Positions 54,017-62,866 of a stretch of DNA of 64,000 nucleotides are shown piece after piece. The number at the start of each line of letters is the position of its first letter. The stretch's first letter is position 1. Under the pieces are notes generated by a model. It made no database searches. It saw nothing but the letters and a program-made list of their open reading frames with translations, and was not told the DNA's origin. The stretch lies in contig NZ_LN850107.1 of the NCBI RefSeq assembly GCF_900070365.1, positions 1,922,001 through 1,986,000 on the forward strand. Direction: 5' to 3'. Source of the DNA: Alloactinosynnema sp. L-07. Its GTDB lineage: Bacteria; Actinomycetota; Actinomycetes; Mycobacteriales; Pseudonocardiaceae. The translations under genes were made by a program, and so were the position numbers.

Positions 54017-54370
54017 TCAGTCCTGTTCCGCTGTGGGGGACCGCTCGCCGCGCGTTGGCGGCCGGTCGCAGCCGGGCGCGCTGCCACCAAACCGCTGCTC
54101 GGCGTCGGCGATCACCTCGGGGGTGAGCCCTACCAGCGCGAGCGCGTGATCGACATCGGCGCCGAGCGCGGCCACGACCGCCTCGACCCGCGACCTCAAC
54201 GCGGCAGGTCGGGTCTCCAAACACTCCACGTCGCGGACCCTCAGGCCCGCTGCCCGCGCGGTCTGCTTGATCGACATCCCCGCGCGGAGCCGCGCCTCCC
54301 GCAGGTACGCGTTCAACGGCCACGCGGCATCAGCTGGCTCGTGAATTTCGTGATGAGTCGTTGTCGTCAT
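54017..54370 (-). CDS. XRE-type helix-turn-helix protein
   Basis: ATG 54370 gives 117 residues. Residues 20-75 form a helix-turn-helix of the XRE kind: LREARLRAGMSIKQTARAAG followed by LRVRDVECLETRP. The remaining part has VVAALGADVDHALALVGLTP and a charged tail. It is probably a small transcription regulator. Its targets are unknown. Confidence 0.68.
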   Translation of the reverse strand: MTTTTHHEIHEPADAAWPLNAYLREARLRAGMSIKQTARAAGLRVRDVECLETRPAALRSRVEAVVAALGADVDHALALVGLTPEVIADAEQRFGGSAPGCDRPPTRGERSPTAEQD

Positions 54371-54732
54371 ATAGCGAGTATCTCTCCGCCATGTCACCGG
54401 CGATGTAAACCACGATTCCGAGGGGCCAAGTGTCGCCGGTCAGGAGGACAGTTCCGAGCCAGCCATCGAGCCACGCGAGCACCAGCGCGACCAGGTCGAT
54501 CGCTGGCGCGGTCGACTCCCGGGGCTCCGTACTGCGCTCTCGGCCGGGGCGCCGACATGGCAGGTCACCGCGTTGGACGCGGCATGGCGGGGTGTCGAGC
54601 CGCGTTGTCTGGCATCACCCGAATGGCCCAAAGTCGGATGCGGGGCGACGGTGTCCTCATGGGACAGTCGCCGCCGTCGGCGCCACCGATGCCGGCCACT
54701 CCGGCCCGTGCCGGTTGCGCCGCGGGTGAGGT
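54371..54732. other. Intergenic region between the HTH gene and the ligase-like gene
   Basis: This 362-base region separates divergent genes and probably holds both promoters. I see no gene or clear operator in it. Confidence 0.35.
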
Positions 54733-55677
54733 GTGACGCGGATGGCGGTGCTCGGGCCCCCGGTGGGGTTGGCCCTGGCTCGCTCGCTTGGGCGGCTGCC
54801 TGCGCCTGACCCGGCGCGGCTGGCACTCGAACCAAAATTCGATGGCTGGCGCGGGGCTCTATTCGCGATGGCGGGGGTGCTGCAGTCGCGCCGGGACAAC
54901 GATCTCGCGGCGCGGTTCCCGGAGATCATCCGCGCGGGGGCTGGGCTGGGAGACGTCGTGCTCGACGGGGAGATCGTCGCCCTGCGCGAGGGCCGGTTGG
55001 ACTTCGGATCGCTCACCGTGGCCCCGGCCCGGCGAGCGGACTTGGGCGTGGTGATCTACTACGTCGCCTTCGACGTGCTCGCCGTCGGCGAGGACGATCT
55101 GCGCGTCCTGCCCTACGGCGACCGCCGCGCCCGACTGGAGGAACTGTTCGCCGGGGCCGCTCCGCCGTTGCAGCTGGCCCCGAGCGTGCGCGGCATGGCC
55201 GAGGCTCTGGCGTGGATGGAGCCCGAGCAGGCGGTCGTCGGTATCGAGGGCGTGATCATCAAGGATGTGCGCCGCCCGTATCGGCCCGGTCGGACCGGGG
55301 ACTGGCTGAAGGTGCGGCAGACGAGGCTGGTCGACGCGGTGGTGATCGGTGTGACGGGCTCGCTCGCGCGTCCTCTGGAGTTGGTGCTCGCCCGCCCTGA
55401 TGAGAGCGGCGAGCGGCGGTGGATCGGACTGTCGCAGCCGTTGCCGCCGAAGCTGCGCGATCAGGCCGGACAGCATGTGAGGTCGACGGGGGAATCGCCG
55501 CGGCGGGTGTCCGGCGGCGGATTCGGCCAGCCGAGCACCGAGTACCTGCCGGTCCACGCCGACCCTGGTGGTCGAGGTCCAGGCCGAGGCGAGCGTGCAG
55601 AACTTCACCTCCCGGCTCCGCCCGCGCGTGCATCGGCTCCGCCCCGCCCCGACCCGACCGTCGAGGATCTCGGTTGA
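54733..55677 (+). CDS. ATP-dependent DNA ligase-like protein, C-terminus read in shifted frames
   Basis: GTG 54733 gives 314 residues. The nucleotidyltransferase core shows motif I as EPKFDGWRG with the AMP-accepting Lys35, then VVLDGEIVAL, and EGVIIKDVRRPYRPGRTGDW with LKVR as motifs IV and V. The following OB-fold reads VVIGVTGSLARPLELVLARP. Near 55555 the natural continuation, TLVVEVQAEASVQNFTSRLR, lies in another frame, and the original frame resumes at PTVEDLG. This is a pair of compensating indels that garbles about 35 residues. Such short ligases serve repair or end joining in actinobacteria (family knowledge). Confidence 0.8.
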   Translation: MTRMAVLGPPVGLALARSLGRLPAPDPARLALEPKFDGWRGALFAMAGVLQSRRDNDLAARFPEIIRAGAGLGDVVLDGEIVALREGRLDFGSLTVAPARRADLGVVIYYVAFDVLAVGEDDLRVLPYGDRRARLEELFAGAAPPLQLAPSVRGMAEALAWMEPEQAVVGIEGVIIKDVRRPYRPGRTGDWLKVRQTRLVDAVVIGVTGSLARPLELVLARPDESGERRWIGLSQPLPPKLRDQAGQHVRSTGESPRRVSGGGFGQPSTEYLPVHADPGGRGPGRGERAELHLPAPPARASAPPRPDPTVEDLG

Positions 55678-55999
55678 CGCCCTCGCAATGAGTCGTTCCG
55701 GCTGGTCGCTTCGGCGAGCCTGTACGCCTTGATCGCGCAGGTGCCAGGACGCGCTTACCCGGCCAGCTCAAGGTAGGTCGCCGTAAGGTACATCGGCTGC
55801 GATACCCGCCAGCGGCCAGGGCCGGCAGTGTGCGCTCGTGCTCTCGAACTGCGAGTCCGTGCCGCGACTGATGGTCCACATTGGACTCTTAAGCGCCGCC
55901 ATCGAGACGCACAGTCGGTTCGAGCTGATTGCAAATACAAGTCGGACAGCAAGTCGTCAAGAACGTACCCGGTGAGTAACGGTTCAGTCCATCGCCCGC
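55678..55999. other. Intergenic stretch, no supported gene
   Basis: The stretch follows the ligase-like gene. Overlapping short frames lack start signals and motifs. I see nothing assignable. Confidence 0.35.
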
Positions 56000-56242
56000 T
56001 CAGGCGCCACGGCCAGGACGGGCCACACGCAGAATTGTCGATGCACAACGCGGCAGATGAGGCCACGCCTGCCCCGCTCCGATCGCTAGGGCGCTGGCGA
56101 CCGTGAACATGCCCACGTCCCAGGCCACGCCGGCGAGGCCGACAACATCGACGAGCAGGATCGCAGCGGCGACCGACACGAATCCAACCGCGACGCAAAA
56201 GGCAACCAGCGCAGCCAACTTGGTCAAGCGGGAAGCTTGCAT
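56000..56242 (-). CDS. Small membrane protein with two transmembrane helices
   Basis: ATG 56242 with AAGGAA upstream gives 80 residues. Two hydrophobic helices are visible: LAALVAFCVAVGFVSVAAAI (about residues 9-31) and VGMFTVASALAIGAG (about 43-58). The tail is basic, so the C-terminus probably faces the cytoplasm. The function is unknown. Confidence 0.6.
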   Translation of the reverse strand: MQASRLTKLAALVAFCVAVGFVSVAAAILLVDVVGLAGVAWDVGMFTVASALAIGAGQAWPHLPRCASTILRVARPGRGA

Positions 56243-56469
56243 TCAGCTCATTCCTTGGACTGGACGGTGGTCGCGTAGCAACCAACAGTATCCCCGTGGT
56301 GCTCGGGCATCTCGACCGACCTGCCTCGCTGCCGCGACGTTCACCAGCCATGCCGATGTAGACAATCAAACCGCTTCGGGTGTGCTCGCGGGCGCGGGGC
56401 TCTTGGCCTTCCGGCAGGCCGAGCTCGACCACGGTCCCGTTCTTGGGACTGCGCTCGCGCATCGTGGGG

Positions 56470-57345
56470 TTAGACCGTGTGCCACCTTGCCGGTGTGTTC
56501 CCGCGCAGAGTTCGGATGCGGTGGTGCAGTTCGGTGTGCGCGGCGTTGTCGCCGGTGGCGGCGCGGCGTAGGTAGCTGCCGAGGGTGTGCAGGTCGCGGA
56601 TGGCGACGAGGGTGGTCAGCCCTGGCCACGTGCGAGGGTCGTGGCCGTATGCGTGGGTGAACGCGTCGAGGTGCTGCGCGGGGCGGCCGAAGCGGAGGTT
56701 GCCCTGGATCGTGTTGGCGAGGTCGAGTTCGCGGGGTCCGGTGGAGGTTTCATCCCAGTCGCCCAGGAGTGTGCCGTTGGGGGTGCGGATGAGGTTGCCG
56801 GGGTAGGCATCGGCATGGATGAGGCCGGATCCGAGTGCGCTCTGCAGGTGCTGGTAGTCGTCGAGGAGTGTGTGGGCGCGGTCGGTGAGCCAGTCTCGGC
56901 CGTCGGAGTCGAGGACGGCGTCCGCGGTGGTGGCGAGCGTGGCGAGCAGGTCATTGAGCGGCCGGTACTCGTGCAGCGTCACGGGCGGGTGGGGGAGTTG
57001 GTGCAGGACCCGAAGGAGGTGCCCGAGGACGGCCGGTTCCGTGGGCTGGTCGACGGTGGGGTAGTAGCTCCAGAAGGTGATCAGCGCCGACCCGGTCACG
57101 TGTGGCGCGTTGAGAGGCTCGGGGGCGGGGAAGTCGTGGCCGCGCAACCAGCGGGTGATGGCAACCGCGGTGTGGGCGCGCTCGGCGGCCGTCGCGGGGG
57201 AGAGCCGGGCGACTGCGTCGGCGTGGGGCAGCAGGTACACGCTGGTCGCGTGGTGGTGCAGGAGACGGGCGTCGCGGTGGTCGAGTCCGGCGGCGGTCGC
57301 GGCGTCGATGAGGGCGGGCGGGAGAGGGATGGGGATGCTGCTCAC
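56470..57345 (-). CDS. Aminoglycoside-phosphotransferase-family kinase
   Basis: The 291-residue protein has the APH/choline kinase fold. GLIHADAYPGNLIR carries the catalytic Asp and the Asn of the H-x-D-x-x-x-x-N motif, and LLGDWDE carries the metal-binding Asp. Its ATG overlaps the stop of the upstream HTH gene by 4 bases (57342-57345). The substrate is not evident; most such actinobacterial genes act on small molecules other than clinical antibiotics. Coupling to an HTH regulator suggests induction by a ligand (inference). Confidence 0.85.
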   Translation of the reverse strand: MSSIPIPLPPALIDAATAAGLDHRDARLLHHHATSVYLLPHADAVARLSPATAAERAHTAVAITRWLRGHDFPAPEPLNAPHVTGSALITFWSYYPTVDQPTEPAVLGHLLRVLHQLPHPPVTLHEYRPLNDLLATLATTADAVLDSDGRDWLTDRAHTLLDDYQHLQSALGSGLIHADAYPGNLIRTPNGTLLGDWDETSTGPRELDLANTIQGNLRFGRPAQHLDAFTHAYGHDPRTWPGLTTLVAIRDLHTLGSYLRRAATGDNAAHTELHHRIRTLRGNTPARWHTV

Positions 57346-58568
57346 CGCGTCGAGGCTAGCGCCGTGGTGAGCGGGTCGACGAACGTGGTGATCCGCTTCC
57401 GCAGCGCAGTCTCGGTCGGTGCGGTGGCCGCGGCGAGCATCCGGCGAGTGCGGCCCAGGGCGATCCCGAACTGGCGGATGCGTAGCCCGGGCGGCAGGGC
57501 CAGGACGGGGCCGAGCGCGTCGGCAGCGGCGCGGTGATCGTGGTCGGCGAGGTGCGCGTTGGCGAGGTCGACCCGGGCGAGGGCCTCGTCGCCGTAGGAG
57601 CGCGCGGCCGGGTCACCGGTCTCGTAGGCGGTGATGGCGGCCTCGGCGTGCACCCGGGCCCGGGTGTGGTCGCCGAGCAGGCCGTGCACCGAGCCCAGGT
57701 AGTAGTCGACCTTGGCCGCGGGGAAGTCGAACAGACCGCCCAAGTCAGTGATGTCGTCGCGGTCGTCGGCGCCGTCGCGAATCGTCTCGATCGCGCGGAG
57801 CGCTTGCGCGGCGGCCCCGGTGTCACCGGTGCGGGCGGCGGCGCGGGCGGTGATGGCCGCCAGGCGGATCCGCGAGCGCGCCGAGGCGGCGTGCTGCGCG
57901 CCTCGCGCGGCGATGTCCACGGCCATGCGCGGGTTCAGTGACCACTCGTGGATGAGCGCGACCGATCCACGGGTCCAGGCGTGCAGGGCGTCGTGGTCGG
58001 CGGCGGTGGCGCAGTCGGCGGCGGTGGCCAGCCTGGTGAGCGCCGCGCGGTGGTCGCCTTGGTTCTGAGCGGCATGGGCCAGCAGCAGGCACGTCGTGCC
58101 CGCGAGCACGTACAGGTCGCGGGTGTGGTGTGGGGCTTGGCGGCCGGCGAGTAGGTCGGTGATGGTGTCACGGGCGGCCAGCAGGTCCGGCAGCACTCGA
58201 TCGACGGGTTCGTGCACGTAGTCCACTGCCAGGGCGCTGATCCGCCAGTACAACTGCTCGACCTGGCCGCTGTGAAGGTTGCTGGCCCGCGCGAGCATGG
58301 CCAACCGGTCATCGCCGTCGCCATACGAGGCGAACCGCGAGTCGAGGCGCCCGATGTCACCCTGGTCGCCGAGAACCTCGCGCAGGTCCGCCACCGTGAC
58401 CTCGAGGGTCTTGGCCAACTCCGACATCGTCTTCGGCCGCGGCGTGCTGTTCCCAGCCTCCCACCTCTGCACCGTGGTTCGTTCGACGCCCAGTTCGGCG
58501 GCCAACTTCTCCTGGCTCAGGCCGCGGCGCAGACGCAGATCGGCGAGCGTGATCCCCATAGCCGACAT
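57342..58568 (-). CDS. XRE-family regulator with C-terminal helical repeats
   Basis: ATG 58568 gives 408 residues; ATG 58559 is an alternative. Residues 4-60 are an XRE helix-turn-helix (LRLRRGLSQEKLAAELGVER and TTVQRWEAGNSTPRPKTM). The rest is a TPR-like helical region, with LAARDTITDLLAGRQAPHHT and GDTGAAAQALRAIETIRDGA, as in many actinobacterial signal-responsive regulators. It is translationally coupled to the kinase gene that follows. It may be controlled from the region that holds the palindrome at 58835-58875. Confidence 0.85.
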   Translation of the reverse strand: MSAMGITLADLRLRRGLSQEKLAAELGVERTTVQRWEAGNSTPRPKTMSELAKTLEVTVADLREVLGDQGDIGRLDSRFASYGDGDDRLAMLARASNLHSGQVEQLYWRISALAVDYVHEPVDRVLPDLLAARDTITDLLAGRQAPHHTRDLYVLAGTTCLLLAHAAQNQGDHRAALTRLATAADCATAADHDALHAWTRGSVALIHEWSLNPRMAVDIAARGAQHAASARSRIRLAAITARAAARTGDTGAAAQALRAIETIRDGADDRDDITDLGGLFDFPAAKVDYYLGSVHGLLGDHTRARVHAEAAITAYETGDPAARSYGDEALARVDLANAHLADHDHRAAADALGPVLALPPGLRIRQFGIALGRTRRMLAAATAPTETALRKRITTFVDPLTTALASTR

Positions 58569-58987
58569 TGTGGCGGGCCGCCGCCGCGAAATGCGGCGTA
58601 TGCGCGGCCGAAACGCGTCAGGAACGCCGTGGTCACCCATTCGCGGTAACGACAGACTGTTGTCCGTCACATCGGCGCTGGCAGTGCCCCGTCTGGACCC
58701 CATCGTCCGGGCGAACCGACAACACATGTCGGCGCCGACGTGTGCATCCGGGTCGAACTCGAACGGATGCACCCGATGGGCCGCGAGACCTGCCGATTAG
58801 ACGCGTCGGTTGTCGCATGCGAAGTGGCCCATCGCCGCCTCGGGACGCGCCTCCCCCAGGGGCGTCCCGAGGCGGACCCACATTCCCAACGCGCGATTGG
58901 TGGTGGATTTGTCGTGCCCGTGAATCGAATCGCGACAGCACGGGGCCGCCGCTGGCGTCTCGCTGGGTCGGCGCTGTGACGCGCCGG
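58569..58987. other. Divergent intergenic region with a strong palindrome
   Basis: The 419 bases separate the regulator start at 58568 from the gene at 58988. Apart from the hairpin at 58835-58875 I see no gene; the open frames are GC-driven. Confidence 0.4.
58835..58875. terminator. Perfect 14-bp hairpin in a divergent region
   Basis: CCGCCTCGGGACGC (58835-58848) pairs exactly with GCGTCCCGAGGCGG (58862-58875) around a 13-base loop. It resembles the terminators elsewhere in the window, but it lies between two divergent starts, where no transcript is expected to end. It may be an operator or a leader structure. Confidence 0.5.
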
Positions 58988-59800
58988 ATGACGCCGATGA
59001 CGGCAACAGCGGTGCCGCCACGACCGCGCGAGCACCCGTACGCGGTGACCGGCGCTGCACCCACCCCGACCACCCCTGCCCGTCGCGTTCTCGACTTGTC
59101 GGAGTCCCGCATGCCTTTGCATTCCCGGCTCGGCCCCCTCCCGCCGTCCACTCCCGAGTCCGCCGATCCCCGGGACGCGGTGCTGGCGGAGCTGCTTGCC
59201 CGTGCCCATGTCCAGCTGCAGCCCGCAGTATGGGTCGACGGCGACGTCGAGCAGCGGGAGGCGGCGTTGACCGCGTGGTTCGCCGCGCGCCTGGCACAGG
59301 CCCGCGCCAACGGCCAGGTCCTGGTCGCCACCGATCCAAACGACGAGCGGGTACTCGGAGTCGCGGTTCTTCTGGAGCGCCAAGGCACCGACTTCCTCGC
59401 CCTCCCAGACATGGACACCTCGCTGCTGAAGTCGGCGACCGTGACCAGGCTCGCCGCGCTCGACGAGCAAATCGAACGCACGGTGCCCTGCGATCCGCAC
59501 CTGCACCTGCACCTGCACCTGCTCGCGGTCGCCGTGCGCCCGACCCACGACGACGTCGGGCTGTCGCTGCTCGACCAGGTGCACCGCTACGCCGACCAGT
59601 GGCAACTGCCCGTGCACACGGTGGCCTGGGACTCGCGGACCGTGGCGACCCACACCCGGCACGGCTGGTGCTCGCGCGACGACGTCGCGCTTCCGGCGCC
59701 TGGCGGGCCGCCGGTAGTCCCGATGTTGCGCCAGCCGGCCAGGACCTCGCTCCTTTCGGATATCGCGGCGCGGGCCACTCGGGGAGCGGGCACGGCATGA
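58988..59800 (+). CDS. Putative GNAT-type acetyltransferase-like protein
   Basis: ATG 58988 gives 270 residues; GTG 58976 and ATG 59110 are alternatives because no strong ribosome binding site is present. The C-terminal half has the GNAT-like order of blocks: GQVLVATDPNDERVLGVAVL, then HLHLHLHLLAVAVRPTHDDV for the cofactor-binding strand and GLSLLDQVHRYADQWQLPVH for the following helix, ending VHTVAWDSRTVATHTRHGWC. The first 60 residues are disordered. The assignment is moderate. It overlaps the next gene by 4 bases. Confidence 0.55.
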   Translation: MTPMTATAVPPRPREHPYAVTGAAPTPTTPARRVLDLSESRMPLHSRLGPLPPSTPESADPRDAVLAELLARAHVQLQPAVWVDGDVEQREAALTAWFAARLAQARANGQVLVATDPNDERVLGVAVLLERQGTDFLALPDMDTSLLKSATVTRLAALDEQIERTVPCDPHLHLHLHLLAVAVRPTHDDVGLSLLDQVHRYADQWQLPVHTVAWDSRTVATHTRHGWCSRDDVALPAPGGPPVVPMLRQPARTSLLSDIAARATRGAGTA

Positions 59801-60867
59801 GGGGGCGGTGGATGCGAGCGGTCGTGGCGGCGGTCCTGGCCGTGCTGGCGGCCAGTGCGGGAGGCGCCGTGATGCGGCCCTCGGCAGTTGTGCCCGGCGA
59901 CCAGCCGGGCACGTGGTTGGGGTCGTGGCCGGCGTCGTGGTCGTCGCGCGGCGTGTTGGCCTCGTCGACCGGGTTGATCGAACGCGCGGTCGCGGCGTGG
60001 CGGCAGGCGCCGGATCCGACATCGCGTCCTGTAGGGGATCCCCGGGTCCTTTACGCCGACCGCTCCACCCCGGGCACGGTCAACCTTGTCTCGGTGGTGC
60101 TGGCGGCGGGACGACAGGTGGCGTGGGTGAGCACACCCACCACCACCGGCGCCCCCGCAGTGCAAGACCCGCTGCTGCTTCGCGCGGTCACGACGGTGAC
60201 GGACGACGCCTGGGGGATCGGGTTCGTCGCGACCGCCCCACTTCCTGGCGACGCGGCGATCCGCGGCGGAGGAGCGGTGAGCATCGTGCTCGCCGCGCCG
60301 GATACCCGATCCTGGCTGGTGTCCTCGGCCCTGGACATGGGCCTGGTCGACACCGACGCGGGAGAAGAGGTCGCGACGCGTGTCGTCCAGTCGGGGGTCG
60401 CGGCGTGGAATTCCACTGTGCACAGTCGACGCGGCGAGGCCACCCACGTCGATCCGGTCGCCGCCGGTACTCGCGATCCGGCGACACTGACGGTGACGGT
60501 GACCGCGACCGGAACGGGCCCGCAGGTCAGCGACGGCAGCCCGGGGGATTGGGTGATCACCGGGACCGGCTGGCTCGGCGTTGTCGGCGAAGGCCACCAG
60601 GTGGACACCGCCATGTCCACCCTGCCCGCAACCCTGCGCGCGCAGCTGGCGATCACCGGCGAGCCCCTGACCATCGACGGAAACGGTCGCCTCAGCGGCG
60701 TCCCGGCCACCGCGAACCCGGGCAACCGGGTCGTGCTGGCGGGCCCGGACGGCGTACGGATCAACCTCGGACACCTCGCCGGTGACCCGGCCATGGGTTG
60801 GGTGCTGGCCCGCGCGGTCCCGGCCGCGACCACCGGCCCGGCACTGCTGTGGACCGGCCACCGGTGA
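59797..60867 (+). CDS. Exported or membrane-anchored protein of unknown function
   Basis: ATG 59797 overlaps the stop of the upstream gene. The 356-residue product begins with a signal-like segment (MRAVVAAVLAVLAASAGGAV) and continues as a long beta-rich extracytoplasmic domain with many Thr, Gly and Val (ATLTVTVTATGTGPQVSDGS). No lipobox cysteine is present, so it is either secreted or anchored by an uncleaved N-terminal helix. It overlaps the next start at 60864. Confidence 0.68.
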   Translation: MRGRWMRAVVAAVLAVLAASAGGAVMRPSAVVPGDQPGTWLGSWPASWSSRGVLASSTGLIERAVAAWRQAPDPTSRPVGDPRVLYADRSTPGTVNLVSVVLAAGRQVAWVSTPTTTGAPAVQDPLLLRAVTTVTDDAWGIGFVATAPLPGDAAIRGGGAVSIVLAAPDTRSWLVSSALDMGLVDTDAGEEVATRVVQSGVAAWNSTVHSRRGEATHVDPVAAGTRDPATLTVTVTATGTGPQVSDGSPGDWVITGTGWLGVVGEGHQVDTAMSTLPATLRAQLAITGEPLTIDGNGRLSGVPATANPGNRVVLAGPDGVRINLGHLAGDPAMGWVLARAVPAATTGPALLWTGHR

Positions 60868-61595
60868 CCTCCACCCTCATGCCCACCCGCCCCGCACTCA
60901 GACACCCCCGGCTCGCCGTCCGGCGCGGCGGCGCCCGTGACGAACGGGTGGGCACCGAGCGGCGGGGTGCGGTCACCGGCGGATCCGCTGCAGGACACCA
61001 AGATCATTCAGGCCCTGACCCCGCCCGCACCGCGCCGCGCACCGGCGACGCTGGTCGACGACGCGTGGTACCGCGCCGTCGACGACTTCACCGGCCGCCC
61101 GCGCCTCACCGGGGACCGCTTCGACCTGCTGATGGCTTCGGCCTGGATGGGTGTGCTGCTGTCCACCGGCCGTGTCGACATCGCCGCCGACCCCGCCCGC
61201 CACAAGCCGGTCCTGGACCTGCACGACCGGATCCACGCCGACACCTCGATGCGGTCGGTGCGCGGCTGGCTGCTGGCTGCTGGCGCTGGCACCCGGCAGC
61301 AGTGCGGAGGTGACCCGACGGCTCGTCGAAATCGGCGCCGCGAGGCGTCGGCGGCGCATCCCTGGTCTCGGGTCAGGCTGTGCCGTGCCGGTCGATCCCA
61401 ACCGGGCAGCCGCCCGCAGCCAGGCTTTCCGGCGCACTGGACCGCGGTGCCCCACTGCACGGCGAGGACCTGTTGCTGTGGGGGCTGATCCACGGCGTGG
61501 ACCTGGCCCGCGCGGTTCTACCCGATCACCACCACCTCGCTGTGGCGCTGCCGGCCCGCAGCGCCGCCCGGGTCGCCGCACCCCGCCCGTTCTGA
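60864..61595 (+). pseudogene. GPP34-like protein gene with frameshifts
   Basis: GTG 60864 overlaps the preceding stop, but the protein must be followed through three frames: YRAVDDFTGRPRLTGDRFDL and LLMASAWMGVLLSTGRVDIA, then WLLALAPGSSAEVTRRLVEI and IPGLGSGCAVPVDPNRAA, and finally GEDLLLWGLIHGVDLARAVL to the stop at 61593-61595. The order of blocks resembles actinobacterial GPP34 (Golgi phosphoprotein 3-like) proteins. The family call is moderate. The shifts may be real or base-calling errors. Confidence 0.5.
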
Positions 61596-61631
61596 CCCCT
61601 ACACCCCGTCGTATGAGGGAGAACCACGCTG

Positions 61632-62114
61632 ATGTCAACCCTGCACGCTCGGCCCGACACGGCCACGGCCGTGGCCGCCACCCGCTTGGGCGCGCCGATG
61701 ATCGCGTTCGCGGTCGCCAGCTCGGCGACACCGCTGACGGTGGCGGTCGCGCTGGTGCCCACCGCCGTGGCGACCACGAGGCAGACCGCGATGGCCGCGG
61801 CGTTTCTCGTCGTAGGCGCCATGTTGGTGCTGTTCGCGCCAGGGTTCGTCGCGATGGCCGCCATCGACGGCGACCTCGCCGGTGTCGCAGTGTGGCTGGA
61901 CATGACCGGCCCCGCACCCGCCGAACCGGCCCTCGACGCCCGCAACCACACCGTGTACCTGTACGCGGGCAGCTCGGCCGCCGTCGCCTTTTGCACGACC
62001 GCCGGATGGCGCACCAGCGCACCACTCCAACTGCCCCCGAGTGGGCCATCAATGTGGTCCATGATCAGGCCGCTGGCCCGCGCCACCCAGCCCACCGAAA
62101 GCCAGATCGCGTGA
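61632..62114 (+). CDS. Small membrane protein, possibly an APC-permease fragment
   Basis: ATG 61632, with GAGGGAGA upstream, gives 160 residues. Residues 18-75 contain two hydrophobic segments: LGAPMIAFAVASSATPLTVA resembles the first helix of amino-acid permeases, and AMAAAFLVVGAMLVLFAPGF follows. The C-terminal half is soluble. It is too short to be a transporter, so it is either a distinct small protein or a remnant. Its stop overlaps the next GTG. Confidence 0.5.
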   Translation: MSTLHARPDTATAVAATRLGAPMIAFAVASSATPLTVAVALVPTAVATTRQTAMAAAFLVVGAMLVLFAPGFVAMAAIDGDLAGVAVWLDMTGPAPAEPALDARNHTVYLYAGSSAAVAFCTTAGWRTSAPLQLPPSGPSMWSMIRPLARATQPTESQIA

Positions 62115-62560
62115 ACCACCACCACGTCTTCCCCAAAGGTCACCGCTGCCGCATCTACACCCACGACGCGGGCCGCATCAACTGCGCACACGGTTTCACC
62201 GAGCGACTCGCCCGCCTGCACGCTGCACCGAACCCAGCACGCGAGCCCTACGACGCCAGCGCGCACCGTGTGCTGCGCATGGCCGCGGACAAGGACATCG
62301 TCCACAAGCACTTCGTTCTGCAGCACCGGCTTCGTCGCCTCGGTCCCCGCGAAATTGACGCCGCGCGCCGACTGCACAACTGCGGCTACCTCGACCGCGT
62401 TCACCCGGTCGCGGCGGGCGACGACCACACCCAACACCTGATCACCCTCACCGAACGCGGGCTGGCTCTGCTCGCCTGGTTCGCCCAACAGCACGCCATC
62501 ATCCCGGTCGTCGACACTGATAAAGCCGCCGCCTGCGAGTTCGAGAGTCGATCAGCGTGA
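62111..62560 (+). CDS. Putative winged-helix-type protein
   Basis: GTG 62111 overlaps the preceding TGA and gives 149 residues. The part LGPREIDAARRLHNCGYLDR followed by HLITLTERGLALLAWFAQQ looks like the recognition helix and wing of a winged-helix DNA-binding domain. The N-terminus is His-rich. It is probably a small regulator, but the call is by pattern only. Confidence 0.5.
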   Translation: MNHHHVFPKGHRCRIYTHDAGRINCAHGFTERLARLHAAPNPAREPYDASAHRVLRMAADKDIVHKHFVLQHRLRRLGPREIDAARRLHNCGYLDRVHPVAAGDDHTQHLITLTERGLALLAWFAQQHAIIPVVDTDKAAACEFESRSA

Positions 62561-62579
62561 TCTCGGAGTCAGCACTGAG

Positions 62580-62834
62580 ATGTCGGTAGAACAATTACGC
62601 GCCGAGGTGGCGCGCTTGCGTGATTTGGTTCCACTCGAACTGGCAAAGCAGATTCACACCGAACTGGAAACCGCGGTGGTACCGGCGCTGGCTCCGCTGG
62701 CGTATGAGACGCAGAGCAACATCCTACTTCAGGCCGCGGGAATACTAGCCGAGCAGCGAACGCTGCTGTTCCATCTCATTCAGAATCTCAAAAATGCCCG
62801 CGAAGCGTTGGAGCTGTATCAGCACGAGATCTAG
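62580..62834 (+). CDS. Small coiled-coil protein
   Basis: ATG 62580 with GGAG upstream gives 84 residues, nearly all helical: EQLRAEVARLRDLVPLELAK and RTLLFHLIQNLKNAREALEL. It is less GC-rich than its neighbours. It is followed after 32 bases by a nuclease-family gene on the same strand and may be its partner. The function is unknown. Confidence 0.6.
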   Translation: MSVEQLRAEVARLRDLVPLELAKQIHTELETAVVPALAPLAYETQSNILLQAAGILAEQRTLLFHLIQNLKNAREALELYQHEI

Positions 62835-62866
62835 CCACGATCCCACGATGAGAAAGGTACTCGATA

